The notes beneath the pieces are model-generated. The model saw only the letters and a program-made list of their open reading frames with translations. It made no database searches and was not told where the DNA came from. Below, one piece after another: positions 1 to 7,306 of a stretch of 27,753 bases of DNA (its first letter is position 1; every line of letters starts with the position of its first letter). The position numbers and the translations under genes were made by a program. The stretch is from a virus: the IMG/VR virus record IMGVR_UViG_3300027901_000026, positions 1-27,753 of that record; one strand, 5' to 3'.

Positions 1-906
1 GAGTAGAGTATCTATATATATCTGAGGAAATCTAGGTGCCTTGATTACCTGCTCTTGAGCAACGGTAATAAGGACAAAGTGAAATTTGATATCAGCTTTT
101 AAGATTTCGATATATTCAACCAAACCACGGTTAGCTACTTGCAATTCACCATCAAATTGATATGCTTTTGGATGTGATTCACCATGTCTTGCAAGTTTTG
201 CCATGTTAACAGAACCAATTAGTTCTGATATATCTTGTGATTTTGGGTCAGATGGTTGAAAAGTACCGATACCAGTTCTTCTTTGTTCGGAAAATACCAT
301 AGTTTCAACTTGCATGTCTTCCCATTTTATTGAACCATCTTCGTCAGTATAGTCATTATCAAGACGATATTGACATACAGGGCAAAGATTACCTTCAATC
401 TTTACACCAAGTTCTTCTTGCCACATTGGTCTATCCCATCCAGGAATAAGATGTAAAGGATCTTCATGCATGGGACAACCTTTTATTTTATATGCAGGAA
501 TATCGAATAATTCAAGTCCTCTTTTCATCCAGTAAGCAATAGTGCTTTTACCAGATGCAACAGGACCAACAAGCATTAAAATTCTTTTACCTGTTTCAGT
601 TCTCTTTGCAGAAGCATTGAGGAACCTCATCATATCATGAATGGGTTCATAAGAACCATATATTTTGTCATTGAAGAAATTGTATTTAACGATGTCTTCA
701 TAACCTCTAGTACGATGCTCTTCAGGTAGGTCTTCAGTACCATAAGACATCATCATGCTATAGATACGTCCAGGGGCAAACAGAGCAATCCTTGGATCTT
801 TCTTCACCATCTCCAAGTATTGTAAACAAGTTCCTTCCCATTGTTCTCTTTTATATTTCGGTCTCTGTTTTTCGATTATTTCTCTTAGCCTATCCATATC
901 AGCCAT
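1..906 (-). CDS. prkA: PrkA/YeaG-family AAA+ serine kinase-like protein (3' end outside window)
   Basis: The reading frame stays open to the left edge, giving the first 302 residues; cellular PrkA is about 640-680 aa, so the C-terminal kinase-like half lies outside. Visible landmarks match PrkA: GTCLQYLEMV near residue 26, Walker A GPVASGKST (114-122), GCPMHEDPLHLIP (143-155), LCPVCQYRL with a CxxC pair (174-182), GIGTFQPSDPKSQDISELIG (212-231), the Walker-B-like FDGELQVANRGLVEYIE (251-267) and the arginine-finger-region block VIKAPRFPQIY. The start at 906 follows AAGGAG by 7 nt and overlaps the preceding gene's stop by 8 nt, so translation is probably coupled. In bacteria PrkA/YeaG acts in sporulation and starvation or stress responses; its biochemical activity (kinase or ATP-dependent protease) has been debated. 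Its role in a phage is unknown. Family assignment is strong; phage function is inference. Confidence 0.9.
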   Translation of the reverse strand, partial: MADMDRLREIIEKQRPKYKREQWEGTCLQYLEMVKKDPRIALFAPGRIYSMMMSYGTEDLPEEHRTRGYEDIVKYNFFNDKIYGSYEPIHDMMRFLNASAKRTETGKRILMLVGPVASGKSTIAYWMKRGLELFDIPAYKIKGCPMHEDPLHLIPGWDRPMWQEELGVKIEGNLCPVCQYRLDNDYTDEDGSIKWEDMQVETMVFSEQRRTGIGTFQPSDPKSQDISELIGSVNMAKLARHGESHPKAYQFDGELQVANRGLVEYIEILKADIKFHFVLITVAQEQVIKAPRFPQIYIDTLL

Positions 907-1390
907 TATCTTCTCCTTGTTCTAGTTGTTTCACATCAGGGGCAGAACCCCCACCTTTGCCTTCTCTGAGTATCTTTAGAATACTCTCTCTATCAGTCAC
1001 AAGTATTTGTTGTGTGCCTGATCTACCACTACCGATTTGCTTGATTTGAATTTCCTTTTCCTTTAACCTTAACACACTATTTCTGATTTGTAAATATGCT
1101 TTGTTATATTCGTCAGAAATAATAGAGTTAGCAGCATTAGTTACAGCATTGATAAGCTGTGCCATAACCTCTGCTTTCCTTGCACTTATTTTTCTTGTTT
1201 CCTTGGCATCATCTTCTAAGATATCTAGAATACGGTTTGCTCTGGAAATGTTATCAGAAAGGACTTGATCAGGGTTTGACTCACTCTTAAACTTATTTAT
1301 AGAAAGACTGCCTGTAATCTCAGCAATCTCTGCTTCTAATATTTCCATTTCTAGTTCTTCAGCTAGTTTTTCTTCATTAATTTTCGGCAT
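899..1390 (-). CDS. coiled-coil protein, possible small terminase subunit (gp16-like)
   Basis: This 163-residue protein is highly charged, with predicted helices and coiled coil over about residues 45-120, then a segment QQILVTDRESILKILREG and a Gly/acidic tail. The size and layout (central helical hairpin, then a short beta-strand-like segment) resemble T4 gp16, the 164-aa small terminase that recognises DNA for packaging. There is no motif that proves it. It has its own late-type promoter candidate (1417-1424) and an AAGGAG ribosome site. Its 3' end overlaps the PrkA-like gene rather than a large terminase gene, which would be unusual for gp16. It could equally be an unrelated partner of the PrkA-like protein. 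Confidence 0.4.
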   Translation of the reverse strand: MPKINEEKLAEELEMEILEAEIAEITGSLSINKFKSESNPDQVLSDNISRANRILDILEDDAKETRKISARKAEVMAQLINAVTNAANSIISDEYNKAYLQIRNSVLRLKEKEIQIKQIGSGRSGTQQILVTDRESILKILREGKGGGSAPDVKQLEQGEDNG

Positions 1391-1416
1391 AAAAATTCTC
1401 CTTGGTCATTTCTTAT

Positions 1417-1424
1417 TATTTATT
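1417..1424 (-). promoter_or_regulatory. T4-late-type promoter candidate, one mismatch
   Basis: On the minus strand this reads AATAAATA, one base from the T4 late consensus TATAAATA. It sits about 27 nt upstream of the gene starting at 1390 and downstream of the capsid-gene terminator. The surrounding sequence is generally AT-rich, so a chance match is possible. Confidence 0.4.
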
Positions 1425-1464
1425 ATAATACATGGCAGTATCTATGTAAACCTAGGGGAGAAAA

Positions 1465-1498
1465 TAAAAAACCCCTGTGAGCCTAGACCCACAGGGGT
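1465..1498 (-). terminator. intrinsic terminator after the major capsid gene
   Basis: A perfect 9-bp GC-rich stem (ACCCCTGTG, 1490-1498, pairing with 1471-1479) closes a 10-nt loop and is followed on the minus strand by TTTTTATTTT. It lies 26 nt past the capsid stop codon and is oriented to end leftward transcription. Confidence 0.85.
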
Positions 1499-1523
1499 AA
1501 ACTTACGTGATGTCAGTTAGACA

Positions 1524-2741
1524 TTACGGAAGGTTGACTACCTTAATGTACTGATAGTAGTTCTGTGAACCGAATAGCAAGTCAGTGGTACAACCACCGT
1601 AAATTGCATATCTGCTCATCAAACCTACTGTTGGTTGGAATGAGTCTTCAAAGGTTGCTCTCATTGCAAGTAATTGGATATAAGGTAGATAGATAACACC
1701 AGCATCGTACTCAGACGGACCCTTGTAACCTACGATAACTTCGTCTTGGGTTGCAAAGGTATCACGGTAAACAGTGATTCTACCGTCAAGAGAACCAAGT
1801 CTTGCTACTCCGGTTGGAGCAGTGCTTGCATCACCAGGAACAGGAGCAATGGTGAAGGAAGGCATGGTTTCAAAAGCAACTGCTACGTTTGGTGAAACGA
1901 TTATAAAGTTACCGGAACCACGTCTAGTGTTAATTGCAATTTGGTTAGTCTTTCTGATAACCAAATTCCAGAGGTTTCTGTATTTCTCAGCTTCCCACCT
2001 ACCGTCAACTGTTACAGTATCATTGTAATCAAATTTTGCTGAAGTTGCAACGGATGCAGTTGCAGCACATCTGATTTCATAGATCAATTCACGGTCAATT
2101 TCCTGGGTGATTTCGTAAGCCAAGATATCCATCATTTCCTCTTCGATATCGAGACCATGCATAGCCTTGAGGTCTTGTGCAACTTCAAGGGACCATCTTG
2201 ATCTCAACTTACGAGTTTTTGCTTCTACCTGTTTCTTTTCAACTGTCATGTTGACTTCTTTGATAGCTGTACCAGCACCAATACCAAGACCTTGCCCTTG
2301 ATCCCAAGGGGTAGTCATGTTGGAGCCTAGAGCTTCACCAGCAGTTGTTACAACTGAACCAGTGTAAGTTCTATCAATGGTATTGTACCCTAGTTCCACA
2401 CCAGGAGGTGAAGGTGTACCTGCATAGGTTTGACCTGCTCTGAATCTCAAAGCAAATGCCAATCCAACAGGACCAGTCAATGGCTGAACACCCACGATTT
2501 CATGAGCTACTAACTCAGGAAATGTACGTCTTACCATAGGTACTGCAATTTTATAGAAGTCACCAGAAGTAGCATAAGGACCACTTCTTGCAAGGGAACC
2601 TTCAGTATAACTTGATTCCATCAAGTAGTTATGTTCGTTCTCAAGCATAACAGCAGTAGACTTCATAACTTTAGGGTTAGTAATCTTCTTGCCCTCATTG
2701 AGAACTTCTTCCCACTTTTTAACTAATTCTTTTACGTTCAT
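1524..2741 (-). CDS. 23: major capsid protein, T4 gp23-like
   Basis: This 405-aa protein forms the head shell. T4 gp23 signatures are clear: VGVQPLTGPVGLAFALR (83-99) and SRWSLEVAQDLKAMHGLD (181-198) followed by an ITQEIDRELI-type helix. T4 gp23 is 521 aa, so this is a short version. The N-terminus MNVKELVKKWEEVLNEG is amphipathic and ends in LNE|G (after residue 16), a candidate gp21-type cleavage site much closer to the N-terminus than T4's (after residue 65). The gene follows the scaffold gene by 22 nt, with a strong GGAGG site, and is closed by a terminator at 1465-1498, consistent with a high-output gp22-gp23 unit. Confidence 0.96.
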   Translation of the reverse strand: MNVKELVKKWEEVLNEGKKITNPKVMKSTAVMLENEHNYLMESSYTEGSLARSGPYATSGDFYKIAVPMVRRTFPELVAHEIVGVQPLTGPVGLAFALRFRAGQTYAGTPSPPGVELGYNTIDRTYTGSVVTTAGEALGSNMTTPWDQGQGLGIGAGTAIKEVNMTVEKKQVEAKTRKLRSRWSLEVAQDLKAMHGLDIEEEMMDILAYEITQEIDRELIYEIRCAATASVATSAKFDYNDTVTVDGRWEAEKYRNLWNLVIRKTNQIAINTRRGSGNFIIVSPNVAVAFETMPSFTIAPVPGDASTAPTGVARLGSLDGRITVYRDTFATQDEVIVGYKGPSEYDAGVIYLPYIQLLAMRATFEDSFQPTVGLMSRYAIYGGCTTDLLFGSQNYYQYIKVVNLP

Positions 2742-2763
2742 ACTCAGTTTCCCTCCTTATTTA

Positions 2764-3585
2764 TTACCACTTCTTACTTCTTAGTACTTCTAGATACTCC
2801 TTAAATGGAGAATCTTTTGTTTCTTCTTCCTCATTGAGAAGTTGTTTATCATCTTCTACTTCAGAGTGACCTTCTTCCATTTCTTCTTCTTCCTCTTCCT
2901 CTTCCTCTTCGTCACCCTCTTTCTTCTTTTTCTTTTTCTTCTTCATTTCTTCGTCTTCTTCTTCTTCCTCTTCTTGCTCTTGAAGTCGAATAGACTCAAC
3001 AATGAGGTCGAACTTTCTGTCTATCTCTTCAAGATCAGTGATGCCTTCCATTAGATCATGAACTCTGAGCTTTTGGGTTTCTGTGAGTCCATCACTTTTC
3101 TTTCTGAGATACATTTGAGCTTCAAGCTCTTGTTGTTTCATTTCAAGATCCAACTTGTCTGCCATAAGTTGATCAATCTCACCACGATGCTTAATGATCT
3201 CTTCTTTAGCTTCTCTCAAGAGATCCTTAATTTCTGCATCAAGGAGACCTTCATCAATGGACAGTCTTAGCTTGAATTGCTCAATTAGGTCACTATAGAG
3301 TTCACCTTTACGTGCAAACTCCATAACCTTGTCAGGAATGACAAGCTCTTCTTCCAAGATGCTGTCAACAAAATTGGAGAACTTTGATGTGATGTCTTTT
3401 TTATATTCATCAAATCTTTCTTCCATTTCTGCAATCAATTGGTCTTTCTGTTCTGAAAGCTTTTCATCAACCTGTTCTGTTGCTCTAGCTTCAATAACAG
3501 TTTCAAGACCTTGTTTGATTTCATCTTGTTTACCTTCTTCAAGCTTGTCAACCCCTAGCATTTCAAGAATTTTCTTTAGATCCAT
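2764..3585 (-). CDS. 22: prohead core scaffolding protein, T4 gp22-like
   Basis: The 273-aa product is almost entirely helical and charged, as expected for the internal scaffold around which the prohead assembles and which the gp21 protease later degrades. Its place directly upstream of gp23 and downstream of gp21 is the T4 order. Residues about 203-240 form an extreme low-complexity stretch of runs of Glu and Lys. Several (L/I)xE tripeptides (for example LLNE near the C-terminus, LLRE in the middle) could be protease sites. The assignment rests on context and composition more than on residue identity. Confidence 0.85.
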   Translation of the reverse strand: MDLKKILEMLGVDKLEEGKQDEIKQGLETVIEARATEQVDEKLSEQKDQLIAEMEERFDEYKKDITSKFSNFVDSILEEELVIPDKVMEFARKGELYSDLIEQFKLRLSIDEGLLDAEIKDLLREAKEEIIKHRGEIDQLMADKLDLEMKQQELEAQMYLRKKSDGLTETQKLRVHDLMEGITDLEEIDRKFDLIVESIRLQEQEEEEEEDEEMKKKKKKKKEGDEEEEEEEEEEMEEGHSEVEDDKQLLNEEEETKDSPFKEYLEVLRSKKW

Positions 3586-3645
3586 AATAATCTATATCCT
3601 CCTTTATAATGTGTTTGTTGACAAACTTATGCTCCTGTCATATAG

Positions 3646-3653
3646 TATTTATC
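3646..3653 (-). promoter_or_regulatory. T4-late-type promoter candidate for gp22-gp23
   Basis: The minus strand reads GATAAATA, one mismatch from TATAAATA, about 60 nt upstream of the scaffold start. It lies immediately after the terminator of the protease gene, so the terminator-promoter pair would start a fresh scaffold-capsid transcript. Confidence 0.5.
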
Positions 3654-3666
3654 CTATATAGATTTT

Positions 3667-3700
3667 AAAAAACAAAACCCCAGATTTGTTGTCTGGGGTT
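3667..3700 (-). terminator. intrinsic terminator after the prohead protease gene
   Basis: A perfect 9-bp stem (AACCCCAGA, 3692-3700, with TCTGGGGTT, 3676-3684) and a 7-nt loop are followed on the minus strand by TTGTTTTTT. It lies 32 nt beyond the protease stop and ends leftward transcription. Confidence 0.85.
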
Positions 3701-3732
3701 CAAAATGTAATGTCTCTGTTTTTGGAATTTAA

Positions 3733-4485
3733 TTATGCTGGTTCTGTATCATAGCTTCCACACTTAGGGCATTTAACTTCAAATGTTTTGGCACCTATCT
3801 TTTTCTGGAACCTCTTTCCACATTCCATGCATTGCATTGGTGTTTTTTGTTCATTTAATTGATCAAGCCATTTACCGAAATATTCTTGTCTTCGTAACAT
3901 ATCTTCTTGGATCTTATCTATTTCTTCCTCTTCCATATCTTCAGTTTTTCTATCAGGACAGAAACAATGATCAGGATATTGCCATGTCTGTGCTTCATAT
4001 ATACCGTTAACCCATGATGGATTATTTGAAGGATCTGTTACTAAATCCCATGTGATTAGTTTATAATCTTCATTAACATATCCATCTTCAGCAACAGTTC
4101 CTAGACCCCTGCTGGAAATACCAAGGTTACCGTTCCTAACAAGAGTTTTTGCAATATTGCCTAAAGGTGTATCAAGGATTTTAGAACGTCCATAGAGATC
4201 ATTGCCTTTCCATTCTAGAGATTCGGTTAGAATAGCTATCCTTTCTGGATTGATCTCAGGGGAAGGTGGGTGACCTAATTCTCCCCAACAAGATCCTCTT
4301 GAAACCTTCTCCATTATTTTATCAACTTCTCTTTCCAGTAAATCCTTTTTGTATTTTCTGCTGTTATTATTTTCAATCTCTGCACTACTGAAAATACCAA
4401 CAACAAACATGTCTTTAGATCTATTGCCTTCTTGCACAGCAATATCATGACTCATTTCTGTAATAAGCTTGAATTGTTTGTTCAT
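3733..4485 (-). CDS. 21: prohead maturation protease, T4 gp21-like, with C-terminal zinc ribbon
   Basis: This 250-aa serine protease would cleave scaffold, capsid and internal proteins during head maturation. The catalytic blocks are WGELGHP (67-73, His72) and LGISSRGLGTV (121-131, Ser124/125), as in T4 gp21 (212 aa). After a helical linker the protein gains an extra C-terminal zinc ribbon, CxxC (219, 222) and CxxC (239, 242). A gp21-type site, QLNE|Q (after 212), lies just before the ribbon, so self-cleavage could shed it. The gene lies between the acidic core gene and the scaffold gene and ends at its own terminator. The protease call is firm; the ribbon's role and release are inference. 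Confidence 0.93.
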   Translation of the reverse strand: MNKQFKLITEMSHDIAVQEGNRSKDMFVVGIFSSAEIENNNSRKYKKDLLEREVDKIMEKVSRGSCWGELGHPPSPEINPERIAILTESLEWKGNDLYGRSKILDTPLGNIAKTLVRNGNLGISSRGLGTVAEDGYVNEDYKLITWDLVTDPSNNPSWVNGIYEAQTWQYPDHCFCPDRKTEDMEEEEIDKIQEDMLRRQEYFGKWLDQLNEQKTPMQCMECGKRFQKKIGAKTFEVKCPKCGSYDTEPA

Positions 4486-4487
4486 TT

Positions 4488-4784
4488 TTATTCCTCTTCC
4501 TGTTGTTTTTTCTTCAAAGCCTTGGCAACTCTTTTTCTCATTGCCTTTTTAGTTTCATCATCTTCATCATCAGCACTCTCTAAATCACCTTCAGGCTCTT
4601 CCTCTTCTTTATCACCTTCAGGCTCTTCTTGAGGATTTAAATCTTTTTGAAGACTGAGTTTATCTTTAAGAAATTCATCCCTTCTTTTCTTAACCACATC
4701 GGCTAGTTTGTCTTTTGCATCAGAAAACTTATCATTTTCGAAATCATCTAATGCAGCTTTTACTTTTTCATCATCTATAGGCAT
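4488..4784 (-). CDS. small acidic prohead core protein, T4 gp67/gp68-like by position
   Basis: The 98-aa protein (MPIDDEKVKAALDD...) is highly charged. An acidic centre rich in EEEPEGD is flanked by Lys-rich helices. In T4 the interval between gp20 and gp21 holds gp67 and gp68, small charged core proteins, and this gene lies in the same interval. I chose ATG 4784 because GGGAGG sits 8 nt upstream; an in-frame TTG at 4802 lies before that site and is unlikely. A perfect TATAAATA lies about 38 nt upstream. Assignment is by position and composition only. Confidence 0.65.
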   Translation of the reverse strand: MPIDDEKVKAALDDFENDKFSDAKDKLADVVKKRRDEFLKDKLSLQKDLNPQEEPEGDKEEEEPEGDLESADDEDDETKKAMRKRVAKALKKKQQEEE

Positions 4785-4822
4785 AACTATTACCTCCCAC
4801 AAAAATTTTAGTATTCACAAAG

Positions 4823-4830
4823 TATTTATA
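4823..4830 (-). promoter_or_regulatory. T4-late-type promoter, perfect octamer
   Basis: The minus strand reads TATAAATA exactly, in the 61-bp gap between the ParB-like gene and the acidic core gene. The octamer precedes the gp67/68-like and gp21-like genes, giving a unit that ends at the terminator at 3667-3700. Confidence 0.65.
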
Positions 4831-4845
4831 ATTTTATTTCATTTT

Positions 4846-5550
4846 TTAGAGATTTCTCTTATTTCCTATTGCATCACCATAAGCAGTTGCCATAGGTAAT
4901 AACTTGGCAATGGGCAATTTTATCTTTAATGCATTAACCTTACAACCAGTGCAAGCTATTAATCCACTTAGAAATCTATGGTGACCGTCAATAATAAAGT
5001 TATCTTCACTAATAACAAAGAATGATTTTTCGGTAATAAATTCATTAGATGCTTTAACACCGAATTGTGCAATTGCTCCCATTGACTTGTCATAGTAAAC
5101 TTGTCTTTGAATTGGTTTTAGTTTACTTATAGGAACCTGTGTAATTCTAACATCTATTATATCATCTTTTAAAGATCCATCTCTTAATCCTAATTCTAAC
5201 CATTTTTTAGCAGCAAGTCCAGATAGTCCGGTAGGAAATGGATTATGTTTTACTAAAGGATCTTTTGCCAGTGGCTTATTGATGTCAATTGTTCCTTTCT
5301 CTAGCCTAGCTTTAAACTTGTCAACATCTTTATCATCAATAACAGGCATGTCCTTTCTTTGGGTTTTGCCAATTTTAAAAATGCTTTGTGCCTTTTTAAA
5401 ATTTGTATCAAAGTCAGGAATTTCCTTATCAAGATCTAATCCTTTTTTCTCAGCAAACTTTCTTGCTTCTTCAAGACTGATCTTATCTACTTCCATTTTT
5501 CCTGCTGCTTGTCCACCTGCTTGCTCTGTTAGAAATTTTTTAAATCTCAT
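4846..5550 (-). CDS. ParB/sulfiredoxin-fold protein with capsid-targeting-like leader
   Basis: The 234-aa protein starts MRFKKFLTE|Q, a leader resembling the T4 internal-protein capsid-targeting sequence with a (L)xE cleavage site after residue 9. The C-terminal third (about 140-225) has ParB-N-like features: ISKLKPIQRQ, a strand-rich segment, and FIIDGHHRFLSGL (185-197), in which DGHHR is the hallmark nucleotide/DNA-binding box. ParB-like domains include CTPases, nucleases and kinases; which applies here cannot be told. The middle region is unrecognised. The start overlaps the portal stop (TAATG), so it is co-translated with head genes. The fold assignment is moderately strong; packaging into the head is inferred. 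Confidence 0.72.
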   Translation of the reverse strand: MRFKKFLTEQAGGQAAGKMEVDKISLEEARKFAEKKGLDLDKEIPDFDTNFKKAQSIFKIGKTQRKDMPVIDDKDVDKFKARLEKGTIDINKPLAKDPLVKHNPFPTGLSGLAAKKWLELGLRDGSLKDDIIDVRITQVPISKLKPIQRQVYYDKSMGAIAQFGVKASNEFITEKSFFVISEDNFIIDGHHRFLSGLIACTGCKVNALKIKLPIAKLLPMATAYGDAIGNKRNL

Positions 5551-7154
5551 TAGAATCTTCCTCCGAATCCCCCTCCACCTTCACCTTCTTCTGGTGGTTT
5601 TTCTCTGAAACCATATTCCATATCTTTCTGGATACCTTCAGCATTTTCTTTAATCTCTGTTTCATCCCACTTGAGATATTTCTTCATGAGATAGTATTTT
5701 GACATTTCCTCATTATTAGCAAGAGCATTGTAGTTATCGAATCTCTGTGCCAAGAACTGTTGTGCCATTTGTTCTCTATAATGAGATGGTGAAGACATTG
5801 TAACTGAAACCTTATTCTTGGTTATACCATATTCTTTCTTCATCCCCTTAAATTCAAGATGTAGTAAGAATAAATCACGAAACTCTTTACAGAACTGCAT
5901 TTGTTGTTTCTCTAGAAACTTGGACCACTTTATTTCATCTCTAGAGATTTCCCCAACTGATGTTCCACCAAATAGAATTTGGCTTTCTTGTTTTTCTTGT
6001 TGTGCTGTTACTCTGCTCATAGGATATTTGAGAGCACGATATAGCTTTCTTGCAAAGTAATATATATCATCAAGTTCTGCAAAGCCAGCAGGATTACCAC
6101 CAACTGTCTCGACACTTGATCCTCTTCCATCTGCTGATTGAGGTAACCAGAAGTTTTCCAGGATTGCCATTACGTTTGGCTCTTGGGTTAATCTACCTGT
6201 CTCTGGATTATAGGTTTGCTTTTTATAGAATTTTGTTTTGATCTTCTCGACAAACTTTAGAGCTTTGTCTTTTGGCATGTTGCCTGTATCAATTTTGAAA
6301 ACGAACCTCTCAGGTGCTCTAATGATACGGTATATAACAAGAGATGTCTCTAGTAGATTTAATTGATTGTAGGGGATTCTAGCATTGTCTAGATACCCTA
6401 TTATATCCTTTCTGTTAATACCATAGATACCTGTTGTTACCATGCCTATCTGTTCAGGTTCAAATACAATGACTTTATCATCTTTATCTGCTTCTGCTCG
6501 ACTTATAGGCATCTTTGACCTAGTAGAAAGATATTGGTAGTAGCAAAGTGTTCTTCCTGTTTTCTTGTCATAGTCATAGTCCATGGTAAGAGTAGGAAGT
6601 TTTTTAATACCAACAATACCATCACTAGGCTTTTCTTTATTGATGAGCCTTTCATAGTAAACTCTTCCATCAATGAAATAGGTTCTGAATAGTTCTTGGA
6701 TAATATCTGCTATATCAATTTTATCATAGAAGAGACTTTCAAATTCCCTATTCAAATTATCTACAATGTTTTTGTTAGTTGATAATTTCTTGTCATTAAT
6801 TACCAAGTCTAACATTCTGCCTTCTTCATTGTCCTGTGTTGCTTCATTCATTGCATCTTCAAGAACATCTGCAACTTCAGGCATTTTTGACATTCTTCTA
6901 TATTCTTCGACTTTAGCAACTTCATTGGCAAAAGCTTTATTAATGTATTTGTTATAAAAAAGGTTGAAAGATCCTAAAGAGGTTGATCCAAAAGCATCGG
7001 CAAGAGCTATATCTTCTATACCTTCACCCTGTCTTAGATTCCAGAGTGCATCTGAAACGGCAGAGTCTCCCTTTTTTGCAAAAGAAGATATTGCTTCAAT
7101 GATTTGGGTTTCTGATAATGTTGGTGGTGATAAAAACCTGTCAAGTATTCCCAT
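5550..7154 (-). CDS. 20: portal vertex protein, T4 gp20-like
   Basis: The 534-aa product is close to T4 gp20 (524 aa). It forms the dodecameric portal for DNA packaging and neck attachment. Diagnostic regions include LLETSLVIYRIIRAPERFVF, then KIDTGNMPKDKALKFVEKIK, and the downstream block ILENFWLPQSADGRG followed by ELDDIYYFARKLYRALKYP. The order of these blocks matches gp20 (IYRI.RAP, DTGNMP, DYWL, LY.AL..P.SR). The C-terminus is a Gly/Phe-rich tail. It is preceded by a 49-codon gene whose stop is 1 nt away and followed by a TAATG overlap with the ParB-like gene. Confidence 0.95.
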   Translation of the reverse strand: MGILDRFLSPPTLSETQIIEAISSFAKKGDSAVSDALWNLRQGEGIEDIALADAFGSTSLGSFNLFYNKYINKAFANEVAKVEEYRRMSKMPEVADVLEDAMNEATQDNEEGRMLDLVINDKKLSTNKNIVDNLNREFESLFYDKIDIADIIQELFRTYFIDGRVYYERLINKEKPSDGIVGIKKLPTLTMDYDYDKKTGRTLCYYQYLSTRSKMPISRAEADKDDKVIVFEPEQIGMVTTGIYGINRKDIIGYLDNARIPYNQLNLLETSLVIYRIIRAPERFVFKIDTGNMPKDKALKFVEKIKTKFYKKQTYNPETGRLTQEPNVMAILENFWLPQSADGRGSSVETVGGNPAGFAELDDIYYFARKLYRALKYPMSRVTAQQEKQESQILFGGTSVGEISRDEIKWSKFLEKQQMQFCKEFRDLFLLHLEFKGMKKEYGITKNKVSVTMSSPSHYREQMAQQFLAQRFDNYNALANNEEMSKYYLMKKYLKWDETEIKENAEGIQKDMEYGFREKPPEEGEGGGGFGGRF

Positions 7155-7155
7155 A

Positions 7156-7305
7156 TTATTCCTTTACCTCATTTTTTGCCATGGCATTGCTGATATCAAC
7201 CATGAGACCTTTCATATTAAATACTGTAAGCCTGTTGCCAAATTCCTGCTTGAAGAAATCATCAAGAATTTTTTGAATGTCTTCTGCCAGTTCGTCTTTA
7301 TACAT
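7156..7305 (-). CDS. small helical protein upstream of portal, function unknown
   Basis: A 49-codon reading frame (MYKDELAEDIQKILDDFF...) fills the gap between the portal gene and the next gene upstream. GGAGGA lies 7 nt before its ATG, its start is 1 nt beyond the upstream stop, and its stop TAA is 1 nt before the portal ATG. This perfect packing strongly suggests a real gene. The product is a charged amphipathic helical protein with no signal peptide or membrane segment. No family recognised. Confidence 0.75.
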   Translation of the reverse strand: MYKDELAEDIQKILDDFFKQEFGNRLTVFNMKGLMVDISNAMAKNEVKE

Positions 7306-7306
7306 C

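Noticed and set aside
2741-2764. ATAAATA in the 22-bp gap before the capsid gene as a further late promoter
   Set aside because: It is made of the scaffold stop codon running into the ribosome site; a start from it would fall in or after the Shine-Dalgarno sequence.
2880-2990. Pyrimidine-rich simple repeat that could be taken for a microsatellite or triplex regulatory element
   Set aside because: It is explained by runs of GAA/GAG/AAG codons in the scaffold protein.
2842-3054. Phe/Leu-rich frame resembling a membrane protein opposite the scaffold gene
   Set aside because: It is the complement of the Glu/Lys low-complexity tract of gp22, not a gene.
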